Below, one piece after another: positions 1-18,769 of a DNA stretch of 64,000 bases. The first letter of the stretch is position 1, and each line of letters starts with the position of its first letter. The notes under the pieces are model-generated. The model was given only the letters and a program-made list of their open reading frames with translations, did no database searches and was not told where the DNA came from. The position numbers and the translations under genes were made by a program. The stretch comes from CAVVYA01 sp963752345 (GTDB lineage Bacteria; Pseudomonadota; Alphaproteobacteria; SMXQ01): positions 248,001 to 312,000 of the forward strand of contig CAVVYA010000002.1 of NCBI GenBank assembly GCA_963752345.1, read 5' to 3'.

Positions 1-19
1 GCCCTCAAGGAGAGAAGTC

Positions 20-316
20 ATGTTGAATTCCTACGCCAACGACAACAGCGAAGGCGCCGCCTTCGTCATCGAAACCGCCGAGACCGCCGCGGGCATCGTG
101 GTCCGCCAGCCGGGCGGCTACCGGTTCTTTGCCGCCCACGCGCAATTCACCCTGCTCGACGGCAGCATCTTCAAGTCGCCCAAGGCGGCCCAGAAGGCGG
201 CCGATCTGATGCACCAGGCGGCGGCGCGCGATCAGGGCACCACCCAGCGCTTCGGCGGCAACAGGCACGACCGCGCTGGCCGCCTCGTGTCGCCGTCCAG
301 CAAGGCGCGCGCCTGA
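20..316 (+). CDS. Small hypothetical protein (98 aa)
   Basis: I do not recognise this protein. It starts with ATG a few bases after a good Shine-Dalgarno (AAGGAGAG), which supports the start. The 98 residues are soluble in character, with no signal peptide or membrane segment. The middle (about residues 30-65) looks like a folded patch with GGYRFFAAHAQFTLLDG, and the tail is basic and low in hydrophobics. A strong terminator-like hairpin follows at 403-438, so it is probably the last or only gene of its unit. Function is unknown. Confidence 0.6.
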   Translation: MLNSYANDNSEGAAFVIETAETAAGIVVRQPGGYRFFAAHAQFTLLDGSIFKSPKAAQKAADLMHQAAARDQGTTQRFGGNRHDRAGRLVSPSSKARA

Positions 317-402
317 TTCCGGCGCTGGGCCGATCCACCAACCACTCGGCCAGGCCGGCAAACCGTTCATGCAAGCTGCGCGGCTTGCCGGCGGAGGGAG
401 GC

Positions 403-438
403 GGCGGATGGGTGACGGCCCATCCGCCGTTCTCTTTT
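403..438 (+). terminator. Rho-independent terminator after the first small gene
   Basis: A perfect 10-bp stem (GGCGGATGGG at 403-412, CCCATCCGCC at 419-428) with a 6-base loop is followed by a T-rich stretch GTTCTCTTTT. Confidence 0.75.
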
Positions 439-569
439 GGCGCGTTCTCGTTTCACATCGCCGTTTGGCCGCCGAAAGGGCAGGGGCGGGACCGGGACCG
501 ATGCCTCGCCAGGGACGAAATAAGCGGTAATATGGCGTCATAAAAAAGGTCTTCGGGGAGGGCGTATGC

Positions 570-1682
570 ATGACTCTGATCATCAACAACGATGAGGTCT
601 CCAAGCTGCTGACCATGGAGACGACCATCGCGGCGTTGGAAGACGCCTATCGCCAGCTGGTCGCCAAGGAATCGGTCTGCCGTCCGCGCATCGACATCCA
701 GATCCCGACGTCGGATCCCAGCAAGACCTATCAGTGGGGCACCATGGAGGGCGGCTCGACCAGCGGCTACTTCGCCGTGCGCATGAAGTCGGACGTGGTC
801 TACGAGCAGAGCTACAACGGCGTGGTCACCGAGGAGAAATACTGCACCAGGCCGGGCCTGTTCTGCGGCCTGATCTTTCTCACCGATACCGAAACCGGCG
901 AGCCGCTCGCCTTCATCAACGACGGCGTGCTGCAGCATATGCGGGTCGGCGCCGACGGCGGCATCGGCGTCAAATACATGGCGCGGGAGGATTCCGAAGT
1001 GGTCGGCATCCTCGGCTCGGGCGGCATGGCGCGCACCCACATGGCGGCGTTCATGGCGGTGCGGCCGGGCATCAAGCGGCTCCAGGTGTTCAGTCCGACC
1101 AAGGCAAATCGCGAGACGTTCGCCGCCGAGATGGCCGAGCTCTACGGCATCGAGGCGAAGGTCTGCGACAAGCCCGACGACATCTACAAGGGCGCCGACA
1201 TCGTCGCCGGCCTGACCAACTCCGCGGTGCCCGTGCTCAACAGCCGCCATATCGAGAAGGGCACCCATGTGCTCAACGTCGGCGCGGGCGGCCGTCCGAC
1301 CGGCGATCTGATGCAGAAGATCGACGTCTATTTCCGCTTCGGCAGCGCGCCGGCGCCAATCGGTTTGCCCGAGTTCGGACTGGACGACGAATTCCTCGTC
1401 TATGCGGCGCAGCCAGGCCCGTCATCCAATTTCACGAACAAGCGGCGCGGCAAACGCAATCACCGTGGTGCGCTGCCCGACCGCATGGTGACCTTCGCCG
1501 ACATTCTCGGCGGCACCAACCGCGGCCGCACGTCGCGCGACCAGATCACCTATTCGGAACGCGGCAATCTGCAGGGCAACCAGTTCTGGGCGGTCGCCGG
1601 CAAGGTCTACGAAGCGGCCAAGGCGAACAAGATGGGCCGCGAGATTCCCACCGAGTGGTTCCTGCAGGACATCCGCGACTGA
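570..1682 (+). CDS. Ornithine cyclodeaminase / mu-crystallin family protein
   Basis: 370 aa, the usual length for this NAD(P)-binding family, which includes ornithine cyclodeaminase, alanine dehydrogenase and ketimine reductases. Visible signatures are the AVRMKSD segment with the expected active-site lysine near residue 73, the dinucleotide-binding turn GILGSGGMA at about residues 146-154, and a second glycine-rich NVGAGGRPTGDL segment near 236-247. The reading frame is intact. The ATG at 570 follows GGGGAGGGCG; an ATG at 565 is in another frame. The substrate cannot be told from sequence. The gene stands alone between a terminator and a convergent lipoprotein gene. Confidence 0.85.
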   Translation: MTLIINNDEVSKLLTMETTIAALEDAYRQLVAKESVCRPRIDIQIPTSDPSKTYQWGTMEGGSTSGYFAVRMKSDVVYEQSYNGVVTEEKYCTRPGLFCGLIFLTDTETGEPLAFINDGVLQHMRVGADGGIGVKYMAREDSEVVGILGSGGMARTHMAAFMAVRPGIKRLQVFSPTKANRETFAAEMAELYGIEAKVCDKPDDIYKGADIVAGLTNSAVPVLNSRHIEKGTHVLNVGAGGRPTGDLMQKIDVYFRFGSAPAPIGLPEFGLDDEFLVYAAQPGPSSNFTNKRRGKRNHRGALPDRMVTFADILGGTNRGRTSRDQITYSERGNLQGNQFWAVAGKVYEAAKANKMGREIPTEWFLQDIRD

Positions 1683-1833
1683 TTTCGGTTCGCGATACGC
1701 GGCGCGCTTTCTTGCCATTCGTGCCGGCGTGCTTGGCAGCGTCCGCAACAGGTTTGCCGATTGTCGGCGTTCTTGTGGCTTTGAGAAAGATGGTCCGGTC
1801 GAGCCGGGCCCTGACGAGGATGAATATGGAAGG

Positions 1834-1886
1834 TGCGCGTGCGCGCGCGCGAATCGCATGCGCGTGCGAGAGACGGCGCGCGCGTG
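1834..1886. repeat. Alternating purine-pyrimidine GC tract
   Basis: A roughly 50-bp stretch rich in alternating GC and GT steps (GTGCGCGTGCGCGCGCGCG, then GCATGCGCGTGCG and GGCGCGCGCG) lies between two convergent genes. Such tracts can adopt Z-form. No gene is seen in 1683-1915. Confidence 0.5.
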
Positions 1887-1915
1887 AGAAACAGGAACGA
1901 TGCGTGTGAGTTCGT

Positions 1916-2426
1916 TCAGCGCAGCGGCTGAGCGCTCACTGGCGGTCGTTGTGGCGGAATGCCGCCGCTCGAATCGAGCGCACCGCCGGTGCGCGGCGAG
2001 ATCGTCACCAGGACTTCGCTGCCACCGAGCGTGGTGCGGCCGATCTGCACCGTGGCGACGCGTTCGCCGCGCGAATGGCTGAGCACGCTGGTGCCGGCGC
2101 GCACGGCGGTGATCGGCGTCCAGCCGAAGCGCGGCAGCTCGCGCGCGTAGAACTCAAAGAGGTCGTTGGGCGCCGCGGCGCTGGTGAAGACCAAGCGGCC
2201 GATCCAGGTTTCGCGCGGGCCCAGCACCAGCGTGCGGTCGAGGTCCATGCGCGCGCCCGCGGGAATCGGAATGTCGGTGAACTGCGCGGCTTGCGCTTTG
2301 TCGGCGGCGCTGTCGGCGCGGCTGCTCGGCGCGATCGGAGCCGACGGCGAGAACATGCCGCAGCCGGCGAGAAGGAACGCCGTGAGCAGGAGCGGGGCAC
2401 TTGCAAGCGCGGCGCGCCTTTCCCAT
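1916..2426 (-). CDS. Putative outer-membrane lipoprotein (apparent frameshift near the start)
   Basis: The mature part is clear. A hydrophobic stretch LASAPLLLTAFLLAGC ends in a lipobox (LAGC). It is followed by a Ser/Ala/Pro linker and a folded domain with ARMDLDRTLVLGPRETWIGR and LFEFYARELPRFGW, a compact alpha/beta arrangement. No ATG precedes the signal peptide in the same frame. One base earlier in frame, an ATG at 2426 reads MGKARRA and then joins the signal sequence if one base is removed, so I give 1916-2426. A GTG about 100 bases further upstream in the unshifted frame is an alternative start. The family was not recognised. The gene converges on the cyclodeaminase gene. Confidence 0.6.
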
Positions 2427-2898
2427 CTCGGGGGCCGTGCCGATGATGCGGGCGAGCACGTCGCGGCCCAGCGAGCGGAAAATATCGCCGACAGCACGGC
2501 GAGGGGTCTTGCAAGCTGCGATGATGCCTCCCATCTCAGCCTGCGCGCCGACCGGATGGCCAACCACCGGGCGGCCTGGCCACGAAACGGGAGCGTCCAG
2601 GCGGAGTCCGGCCTGGCATGGACCCCGCAGGCTTTCCAGCGCAGCTGGACCGGAAAACGGAAAATTATCCCCAATTTTTTCCCCCTTTTTCGTCACAGTA
2701 TCTGGACTTAGCGGGTGGGTCACCCTATATTGAGTGTTCGTGCTGAACGTGGAATACCGCGCCGGCACATCCTTTGATCCCTGGTTTCCAATCGTCTTCC
2801 GCAGCTGCCGGCTTCGGCAGTGGAAGCGGTTCTGCCGCCCTTTCTCCACGCTCTCCCATCCCGTTGATGGCGAAAGCAAAAAAAGTGAAGAAAGGGAT

Positions 2899-2927
2899 TT
2901 GACAGGCTGGAGACACGGGGCTATAAG
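2899..2927 (+). promoter_or_regulatory. Strong sigma-70 promoter of the rRNA operon
   Basis: A perfect -35 TTGACA at 2899-2904, a 17-bp spacer and a -10 TATAAG at 2922-2927 lie about 280 bp before the 16S gene. The near-consensus match fits an rrn promoter. Confidence 0.85.
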
Positions 2928-3019
2928 GCGCCTCCTTCGCAGCGAGGGCCGAAACGAAAGTAACGGGGTCCACCCGATACCTTCCTTCGCCCCGAGCGCA
3001 AGGTCTTCCGCAAGGAAGT

Positions 3020-3031
3020 TGCTCTTTGAAA
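3020..3031 (+). promoter_or_regulatory. boxA-like antitermination element, 16S leader
   Basis: TGCTCTTTGAAA resembles the rrn boxA consensus TGCTCTTTAACA. A second copy precedes 23S. Confidence 0.6.
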
Positions 3032-3100
3032 TTGTAAACACGGAAGGGATGCGCAGGCGGCGCCGTGCCGAATTTCGACACGTCGAACGCAAGCGCATCA

Positions 3101-3140
3101 GACACCAGAGATGGTGTCACGCGACACCAGAAATGGTGTC
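3101..3140 (+). promoter_or_regulatory. Twin GNRA-capped hairpins in the rRNA leader
   Basis: Two almost identical 18-base palindromes sit 22 bases apart. Each has the 7-bp stem GACACCA/TGGTGTC. The first (3101-3118) is closed by GAGA and the second (3123-3140) by GAAA, both GNRA tetraloops. They lie between boxA and the 16S 5' end. They may be RNA processing or folding elements of the leader transcript, or a paired DNA operator. Confidence 0.6.
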
Positions 3141-3207
3141 AAACATGCGCTAGTGATTTGACTCTCTGACTTAGATGTTTCGGCTTTCGGCCGGGGCATC
3201 GACCAGT

Positions 3208-4705
<1,498 letters not shown>

Positions 4706-4879
4706 GCGGATCTGGAAACAGAACCGCGTTTCTTATCATCGGCACGACGCCGTCTACGCATCCCTTCCGGACGCGAGGTCCCCAGCTCTTGGGCTGTTCG
4801 AAAGAACGGCCCGACGGCCCGGGGGTCGCTCATGTTTCCCGCCATCTGCGATGCGCGTGGAACGAGCGAACCGACCCTC

Positions 4880-4956
4880 GGGCTAGTAGCTCAGTTGGTT
4901 AGAGCGCGCGCTTGATAAGCGTGAGGTCGGAGGTTCAAGTCCTCCCTGGCCCACCA
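4880..4956 (+). tRNA. ileT: tRNA-Ile (GAT)
   Basis: 77 nt with encoded CCA. The acceptor stem GGGCTAG pairs with CTGGCCC, the anticodon loop CTTGATAAG gives GAT, and the T arm has GGTTCAAGTCC. It lies in the 16S-23S spacer, as is usual. Confidence 0.97.
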
Positions 4957-4998
4957 TTTCCCGCGCTGTAGCCCCGACGACCTTCTCGGAATGGAGAA

Positions 4999-5074
4999 GG
5001 GGGTGTAGCTCAGTTGGGAGAGCGCCTGCTTTGCAAGCAGGAGGTCATCGGTTCGATCCCGTTCACCTCCACCA
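4999..5074 (+). tRNA. alaT: tRNA-Ala (TGC)
   Basis: 76 nt with encoded CCA. The acceptor GGGGGTG pairs with CACCTCC (one G-T), the anticodon is TGC in CTTTGCAAG, and the T arm has GGTTCGATCCC. Second spacer tRNA. Confidence 0.97.
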
Positions 5075-5177
5075 TTCCTCAGGAAGGGTGGACGTAACGA
5101 GGTCGGTCAGTCTCGCGTCGGAAGAACCGTGTTTCGCCTGGGCGGCAAGCCGTCAGGCGAGGAGACTTCGGTCTCAC

Positions 5178-5188
5178 GCTCTTTGACA
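5178..5188 (+). promoter_or_regulatory. boxA-like element before 23S
   Basis: GCTCTTTGACA resembles boxA and closely matches the copy in the 16S leader, consistent with antitermination along the operon. Confidence 0.55.
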
Positions 5189-5314
5189 TTGTGAAAAGGT
5201 CGATCCGGATTTGTGAGTAACATCACAAATCAGTCCATGCGCGAGCATGGACACATTTCTTGCCGCGTAATTGTCTGCGTCGGGCTTGTCCCTGCGCATG
5301 ACGAATTTCGCGAA

Positions 5315-8066
<2,752 letters not shown>

Positions 8067-8232
8067 TTTTCGTCGTGCGCAGCGGCCAGCCCGTTGCGGA
8101 CAATCTCCGATCAGGGGAACCCCGATCGCGAGGCGAGCAAGAAATGTTTGGATCTAAATACTGACGACATCGGCATGAGCCGAGCCACTTATCTTCTTGG
8201 CAATCGCGAGGAAGACAGCCGCGCGTTTCGAC

Positions 8233-8350
8233 GGCCTGGTGGTAATTGCGAGAGGTCTACACCCGATCCCATCCCGAACTCGGCCGTGAAAACTTTCTGC
8301 GCCAATGGTACTGTGTCTTAAGGCACGGGAGAGTAGGTCGCTGCCAGGCC
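8233..8350 (+). rRNA. rrf: 5S ribosomal RNA
   Basis: About 118 nt. The ends GGCCTGGTGG and GCTGCCAGGCC pair, and the core ACACCCGATCCCATCCCGAACTC block is the standard 5S signature. Confidence 0.93.
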
Positions 8351-8432
8351 TTCCAAACGCGAGGCCGGCTCGCTCATCGATGACGTCGCACGGATCTGAT
8401 CGACCTGATCACAATGTTGAAAAATTCGCGAC

Positions 8433-8471
8433 AAGCCGGCGGCCTTCTCGTTCCGGCCTTCCGGCTTTTTG
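8433..8471 (+). terminator. Terminator-like hairpin after 5S
   Basis: AAGCCGG at 8433-8439 pairs with CCGGCTT at 8461-8467, with an inner CGGCC/GGCC helix, followed by TTTTTG. It lies between 5S and tRNA-fMet, so readthrough or a separate promoter would be needed for the tRNA. Confidence 0.5.
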
Positions 8472-8535
8472 TTTGACCTCGGGACAGCCACAACCGCGCA
8501 AGCGGCGCCGGCCGGTCGTCCCGCCAAGACTTTGA

Positions 8536-8614
<79 letters not shown>

Positions 8615-8644
8615 CTTACCCAACCACGGAACCACCAAAGAATA

Positions 8645-8669
8645 GCCGCCCTTCGGGGCGGCTTTTTTT
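8645..8669 (+). terminator. Terminator of the rRNA operon
   Basis: The stem GCCGCCC / GGGCGGC with a TTCG loop is followed by seven T's. Confidence 0.9.
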
Positions 8670-8738
8670 ATGCGCGGTCAGGTTGGTGCGGCGCTCGCGA
8701 CCGGCGCCCGTCGTTCTATGGCCTAGAGCGTGATCCAT

Positions 8739-9356
8739 TCAGATTGACGTGTATCCGGCATTGCGAAGGTAGTTGGCACATTCGGCGGGTGTGAAGCGGT
8801 CGAGCAAGGTGCCGATGCGGCGCCAGGTTGCTTCGACGGAGCGTTCGTCGGCTTTGCGCAGGAGGGTCTTGAGTTTGGCGAAGACCTGCTCGATCGGGTT
8901 GAGGTCGGGACTGTAGGGTGGCAGGAAGAAGAGCTTGGCGCCGGCCGCCCGGATGGCGCGCCGCACGGACTGTCCCTTGTGGCTGCCGAGGTTGTCCATG
9001 ATGACGATGTCGCCGGCCGACAGCGTCGGCACCAGGATCTGCTCGACGTAGGCGAGGAAGCTCTTGCCATTGATCGGGCCGTCGAGAACGCAGGGTGCGT
9101 CGATCCGATCTACGCGCAGGGCCGCCAAGAAGGTCAACGTCCGCCAGTGTCCGTGCGGCACCTTGGCGATCAGCCGCTGGCCGCGCGCACACCGGCCATG
9201 GGTGCGCGTCATGTTAGTCTTGGCCCAGGTCTCATCGATGAAGACCAGCCGGGCGGCGTCGAGCTTCCCCTGATGGGTCTTCCAACGGACGCGTCGCCGG
9301 GCGACGTCAGGCCGGTCTTGTTCGCTGGCGTGCAGGCTTTTTTTTGAAGCTGACAC
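8739..9356 (-). CDS. IS630-family transposase, DDE catalytic part (ORF B)
   Basis: This part carries the catalytic DDE triad: LVFIDETWAK (D), VIMDNLGSHKG (D) and LNPIEQVFAKLK (E), with the spacing of IS630/DDE_3 transposases. It overlaps ORF A by about 50 bases in a different frame. Eight A's on the coding strand (plus coordinates 9338-9345) lie in the overlap, so expression of the fused transposase probably uses frameshifting or transcript slippage. One extra A in the assembly is the alternative. The protein acts on the element's own ends. Confidence 0.85.
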   Translation of the reverse strand: MSASKKSLHASEQDRPDVARRRVRWKTHQGKLDAARLVFIDETWAKTNMTRTHGRCARGQRLIAKVPHGHWRTLTFLAALRVDRIDAPCVLDGPINGKSFLAYVEQILVPTLSAGDIVIMDNLGSHKGQSVRRAIRAAGAKLFFLPPYSPDLNPIEQVFAKLKTLLRKADERSVEATWRRIGTLLDRFTPAECANYLRNAGYTSI

Positions 9357-9720
9357 CTTCGTCGTTCAGCAGCCGCCACACCGAACCGTAGCTCGCCCTC
9401 ACCGCGCGGGCGTTCAGTTCGTTGACCAACGCGCGCAACGTCACGTCCGGCTTCGCCGCGAGCCGCGCCAGCATCCAGTCCCGCTGCGCCGCCAGCAACC
9501 GCGCCTGCCGCCTGCCCATCGGCTTGGCCGCCACGCTGCCGGTCTGACGCTTGCGCTGCGACCACTTCACCACGCTCGAAACGCTCACCCCGAACGTCTC
9601 GGCCACCTCCCGTACCGAGTGCCCGGCCTCGACCCGCCGAACCACCCGAATGCGCAAATCCTCCGAATACGGCTTCACCATCGGATGCTGACCTCCTATC
9701 CAGCCAGCATCTTGAATCAC
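9307..9720 (-). CDS. IS630-family transposase, N-terminal HTH part (ORF A)
   Basis: The likely start is ATG at 9681 (MVKPYSEDLRIRVV), giving about 124 aa. It holds a helix-turn-helix (VREVAETFGVSVSSVVKW) followed by a second DNA-binding region, and ends near GVSFKKKPARQ at the A8 run. It supplies DNA recognition for the fused transposase made with the downstream DDE ORF. The longer 137-aa form begins within the terminal region of the element and is less likely. Confidence 0.82.
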   Translation of the reverse strand: MIQDAGWIGGQHPMVKPYSEDLRIRVVRRVEAGHSVREVAETFGVSVSSVVKWSQRKRQTGSVAAKPMGRRQARLLAAQRDWMLARLAAKPDVTLRALVNELNARAVRASYGSVWRLLNDEGVSFKKKPARQRTRPA

Positions 9721-9770
9721 AACAGCGCCCCCAAGGGAATCCCTTCAATTCAATTAAGACGATTCATGCT

Positions 9771-11222
<1,452 letters not shown>

Positions 11223-11250
11223 GGCGAAACTCCGGCCGCTCGTGTTGAAA

Positions 11251-15891
<4,641 letters not shown>

Positions 15892-15895
<4 letters not shown>

Positions 15896-16161
15896 GCTAA
15901 CCGCCGTAAACTTGAACGTCCCGAAGGGATAGACGCAGTTTGATGTAATCCCAAGTGCAATTGTAACCTTAACGGGCTTTCTTCTGCTCTTGCTAGTATT
16001 CCATCGAGCCGCGATGGTTCAATTGCTGAGAAGGCTTGGCCGAAGCCGCCCAAGGTTAGCTCGTCCAGTTCGGCAAAGAGCCTGTCGGCGCGGGATTGAG
16101 ATTGTTCAGTCCCGTACACGAGCGTTCGACATGGTTCGCGACGCCCCCCTGCAACCATCAA
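15892..16161 (-). CDS. Candidate small ORF overlapping the gltB start (89 aa)
   Basis: Not recognised. An ATG at 16158 (or TTG at 16161) opens an ORF whose TGA overlaps the gltB start as ATGA, an arrangement often seen in translational coupling. Codon use is less GC-biased than in neighbouring genes, and there is no clear Shine-Dalgarno, so this may simply be the gltB leader. It encodes no obvious domain, signal peptide or membrane segment. Low confidence that it is a gene. Confidence 0.25.
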
Positions 16162-16168
16162 TAACCTG

Positions 16169-16198
16169 AAAGCCGTCCTCGAAAGAAGGCGGCTTTTT
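16169..16198 (+). terminator. Hairpin with T-tract in the gntR-gltB gap
   Basis: AAAGCCG and CGGCTTT arms around a GAAA-containing loop, followed on the plus strand by T's. The flanking genes both run on the minus strand, so its role is unclear. The rest of 15896-16336 shows no other gene. Confidence 0.45.
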
Positions 16199-16291
16199 GG
16201 TTGTGTGATGGAAGACGCGCGGCGTTTTGGCCGACGCCGCGAACAGGGAGGAGTCCCGCCATGTTAGGCTGTCCTCCGCCGCAGCTCGGGA

Positions 16292-16302
16292 TTTGAATGC
16301 AA
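16292..16302 (+). promoter_or_regulatory. TTTGAATGCAA motif, copy downstream of gntR
   Basis: The 11-mer TTTGAATGCAA, with TTG and CAA arms, is also found in the gntR-aminotransferase gap. It may be a GntR binding site or chance. Confidence 0.3.
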
Positions 16303-16336
16303 AATTGACGGCGAGGCGGCCTGTAACAGCCGCGGT

Positions 16337-17075
16337 CTAGGCGCGCTGGCGGTCGGTCAACTGCTCGATGGCCGCCGTCTGCTTGTTGCGCAGATGCAGA
16401 AACAGAATATCGCTCAATTCGCCGCCGGCGCGTCGGCGCAGGGCATCGAGAATGGCTTCGTGCTCGCGCATCGCCTCGCCCCAACGGTCGCGCTTGCGCG
16501 CCAGGTTGGCGCCGTAGCGAATGCGCCGGATGCGCGCCGTGTAGCTGTCGTAGGCCGTGGCCAGTGCGGTGTTGCGCGCGGCGGCGACGATGGTTCGGTG
16601 GATCGCCTGGTTGGCTTCGAAATAGCCGTGCATGTCGCGGCGCAGATAGCAGCCGTACATTTGATGATGGAGGCGCTCGACCTCGGCGATCTCGTCGTCC
16701 GTGATCGAACTCGCAGGCGAGGCGGCCGGCCAGCCCTTCCAGCCCGGCCATGAGGTCGAACAGTTCGCGGATATCCCGGGCGTTCAGGGTGCGCACGCGG
16801 GCGCCGCGGTTGGGCAGCAGATCGACGACGCCTTCCGAAGCCAGGACCTTCAGGGCCTCGCGCAGAGGCGTCCGCGACACCCCGAACATCTCGCAGAGTT
16901 GGCGCTCCGGAATGCGCGCGCCGTCGGGCAGGTTGCCCTCGACGATGTAGTCGCGCAGCCGGACGAGAACCTCGCCGTGCAGGGACGCGCTGGCGCTGGG
17001 CACGCTCGCTCTGACGCCGGTGGGCGGACGTGCCGGCAACGCCGAATCGCTGGCGAGGGGGGCCAAATCGGACAT
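16337..17075 (-). CDS. GntR-family regulator (FCD/FadR subfamily), interrupted by one frameshift
   Basis: The N-terminal winged helix has LRDYIVEGNLPDGARIPERQ and QLCEMFGVSRTPLREALKVL, the GntR signature. It is followed by a short linker and an all-helical FCD ligand-binding domain (DIRELFDLMAGLEGLAGRLA, then FEANQAIHRTIVAAARN). The frame breaks near 16706. Removing one base makes CEF continue as ITDDEIAEVERLHHQMYG. Start MSDLAPLAS at 17075; an upstream ATG at 17111 is possible. It is transcribed away from the aminotransferase-Rieske operon and is the probable regulator of that operon, responding to an organic acid. Confidence 0.85.
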
Positions 17076-17144
17076 GAAGCAGGAATAGCCGCTCCTCAGC
17101 CGGGTGTCCATTATTGAATTACAGATTCACGTTGCGCCCCTCGG

Positions 17145-17162
17145 TTTTGAATGCAATATTTT
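17145..17162 (+). promoter_or_regulatory. Candidate GntR operator in the divergent intergenic region
   Basis: TTTTGAATGCAATATTTT includes the dyad TTG-N4-CAA, similar in form to sites of FCD-type GntR proteins. It sits between gntR and the divergent operon, where an autoregulatory site would be expected. Confidence 0.4.
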
Positions 17163-17211
17163 CACCATAACAATCAGCCGCTCCAGCGGCCACCACGCGT
17201 CAGGGGGGCGC

Positions 17212-18417
17212 ATGAGCGAAGGCGTAGGGCTCCATTTTCTGCAAATTCCCGGTCCCAGCCCGGTCCCCGACCGCGTGCTGCGCGCGATCGCGTCGCCCGT
17301 CATCGATCATCGCGGGCCGGCATTCGCGCGCCTCGGCAAAGAGGTGCTGGATGGCTGCCAGCGCGTGTTTCAGACCTCCGGCCCGGTGATCATCTATCCG
17401 TCGTCCGGCACCGGCGCCTGGGAGGCGGCGATCGTCAATACGCTGTCGCCCGGCGACCAGGTGCTGATGGCCGAGACCGGCCACTTCTCCATGATGTGGC
17501 AGCAAATGGCCTCGCGCTGGGGCATCGAGGTCGAGCTCATTCCCAGCGACTGGCGGCACGGCGCCAGCGCAGCGGCGATCGAGGCGCGGCTGGCGGAGGA
17601 TCGCGCGCACGCGATCAAGGCCGTGATGGTGGTCCACAACGAGACTTCCACCGGCGTCACGAGCCGCATCGCCGATGTCCGGCGGGCGATCGACCACGCG
17701 CGTCATCCGGCACTTCTGCTGGTCGATACCATCTCGTCGCTCGGCTCGATCGATTACCGTCACGAGGAATGGGGCGTCGACGTGACCGTCTGCTGCTCGC
17801 AGAAGGGACTGATGCTGCCGCCGGGCCTCGGCTTCAACGCGATTTCCGCCAAGGCGTGCGCGGCGGCGAAAACCAACAAGATGCCGCGCTCCTATTGGGA
17901 TTGGGAGGACATGCTGAAGCCGAACGCGAGCGGCTTCTTCCCCTACACGCCGGCGACCAACCTGCTCTACGGCTTGCGCGAGTCCATCGCCATGTTGCTC
18001 GAGGAGGGTCTGGGCGCGGTGTTTGCCCGCCACGAGCGCCTTGCCGGGGCGACGCGCGCCGCGGTGCGCGCCTGGGGCCTCGAAGTCTTCTGCCTGGAGC
18101 CGGCCGAATACTCGCCGGTCCTGACCGCGGTGTTGATGCCGCAAGGGCACAATGCGGACCGCTTCCGCGAGATCGTGCTCGAGAAATGCAACATGTCGCT
18201 CGGCGCCGGCCTGTCGAAAGTCGCCGGCAAGCTGTTTCGCATCGGCCATCTCGGCGTCTGCAACGAACTCACATTGCTGGGCGCGCTGTCCGGCGTGGAG
18301 ATGGGACTCGGCCTCGCCGGTGTTCCGCACACCGCCGGCGGCACCGATGTGGCGCGCGACTATCTGACCAAGACACTCAACGGGACACGAACGCCGGAAC
18401 TGGCCGCTGCGCAATGA
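17212..18417 (+). CDS. Class V aminotransferase (serine/alanine-glyoxylate type)
   Basis: 401 aa from ATG 17212, which has GGGGGGCGC upstream; a longer in-frame start at 17104 would add a non-conserved leader. It is a fold-type I PLP enzyme. The N-terminal PGPSPVPDRVLRAI motif is followed by YPSSGTGAWEAA (phosphate-binding turn), the VDTISSLGSIDY aspartate that contacts the PLP ring, and the Schiff-base lysine in CSQKGLMLPPG. The family includes serine-glyoxylate, alanine-glyoxylate and related pyruvate transaminases; the true substrate is unknown. It is the first gene of an eight-gene plus-strand run and starts about 100 bases from the divergent gntR. Confidence 0.88.
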   Translation: MSEGVGLHFLQIPGPSPVPDRVLRAIASPVIDHRGPAFARLGKEVLDGCQRVFQTSGPVIIYPSSGTGAWEAAIVNTLSPGDQVLMAETGHFSMMWQQMASRWGIEVELIPSDWRHGASAAAIEARLAEDRAHAIKAVMVVHNETSTGVTSRIADVRRAIDHARHPALLLVDTISSLGSIDYRHEEWGVDVTVCCSQKGLMLPPGLGFNAISAKACAAAKTNKMPRSYWDWEDMLKPNASGFFPYTPATNLLYGLRESIAMLLEEGLGAVFARHERLAGATRAAVRAWGLEVFCLEPAEYSPVLTAVLMPQGHNADRFREIVLEKCNMSLGAGLSKVAGKLFRIGHLGVCNELTLLGALSGVEMGLGLAGVPHTAGGTDVARDYLTKTLNGTRTPELAAAQ

Positions 18418-18466
18418 CGCAAGTATGTGAACAGTCCGGCCGCGATCGAGACGGAGCGTCCTCCCT

Positions 18467-18769
18467 ATGCTGACCAAAGAGCAGAACGACTTGCTGACGC
18501 AGACCGGGCCGGGTACGCCGTGCGGCGAATTCCTGCGCAGCTATTGGCAGCCGATCGCGGCCGCCGAGGAGATGCCGCCCGGCGGCGATCCGCTGCCGAT
18601 CCGCATCATGAGCGAAGACCTGGTGCTGTTCCGCGACGACAAGGATCGCCTCGGGTTGATCCAGCAGTTCTGTCCCCATCGCGGCACCGACCTGTCCTAC
18701 GGCCGGGTCGAGGACGGCGGCCTGCGCTGCCTCTATCACGGCTGGCTGTTCGACATCCATGGCAAGTGC
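18467..18769 (+). repeat. 303-bp perfect direct repeat, copy A
   Basis: Identical base for base to 20974-21276, starting exactly at the ATG of each Rieske gene. After this the two genes remain similar for about 130 bp and then diverge clearly. The sequences upstream of the ATGs are unrelated. Confidence 0.9.

Noticed and set aside
3101..3140. Twin palindromes as an insertion-sequence end or attachment site
   Set aside because: The GNRA loops, the place in the rrn leader and the lack of any element nearby favour an RNA structure.
15896..16168. Possible small RNA gene on the plus strand ending at the hairpin 16169-16198
   Set aside because: No promoter or known RNA family signature (6S, tmRNA, SRP or RNase P RNA) could be seen; only the terminator-like hairpin is noted.
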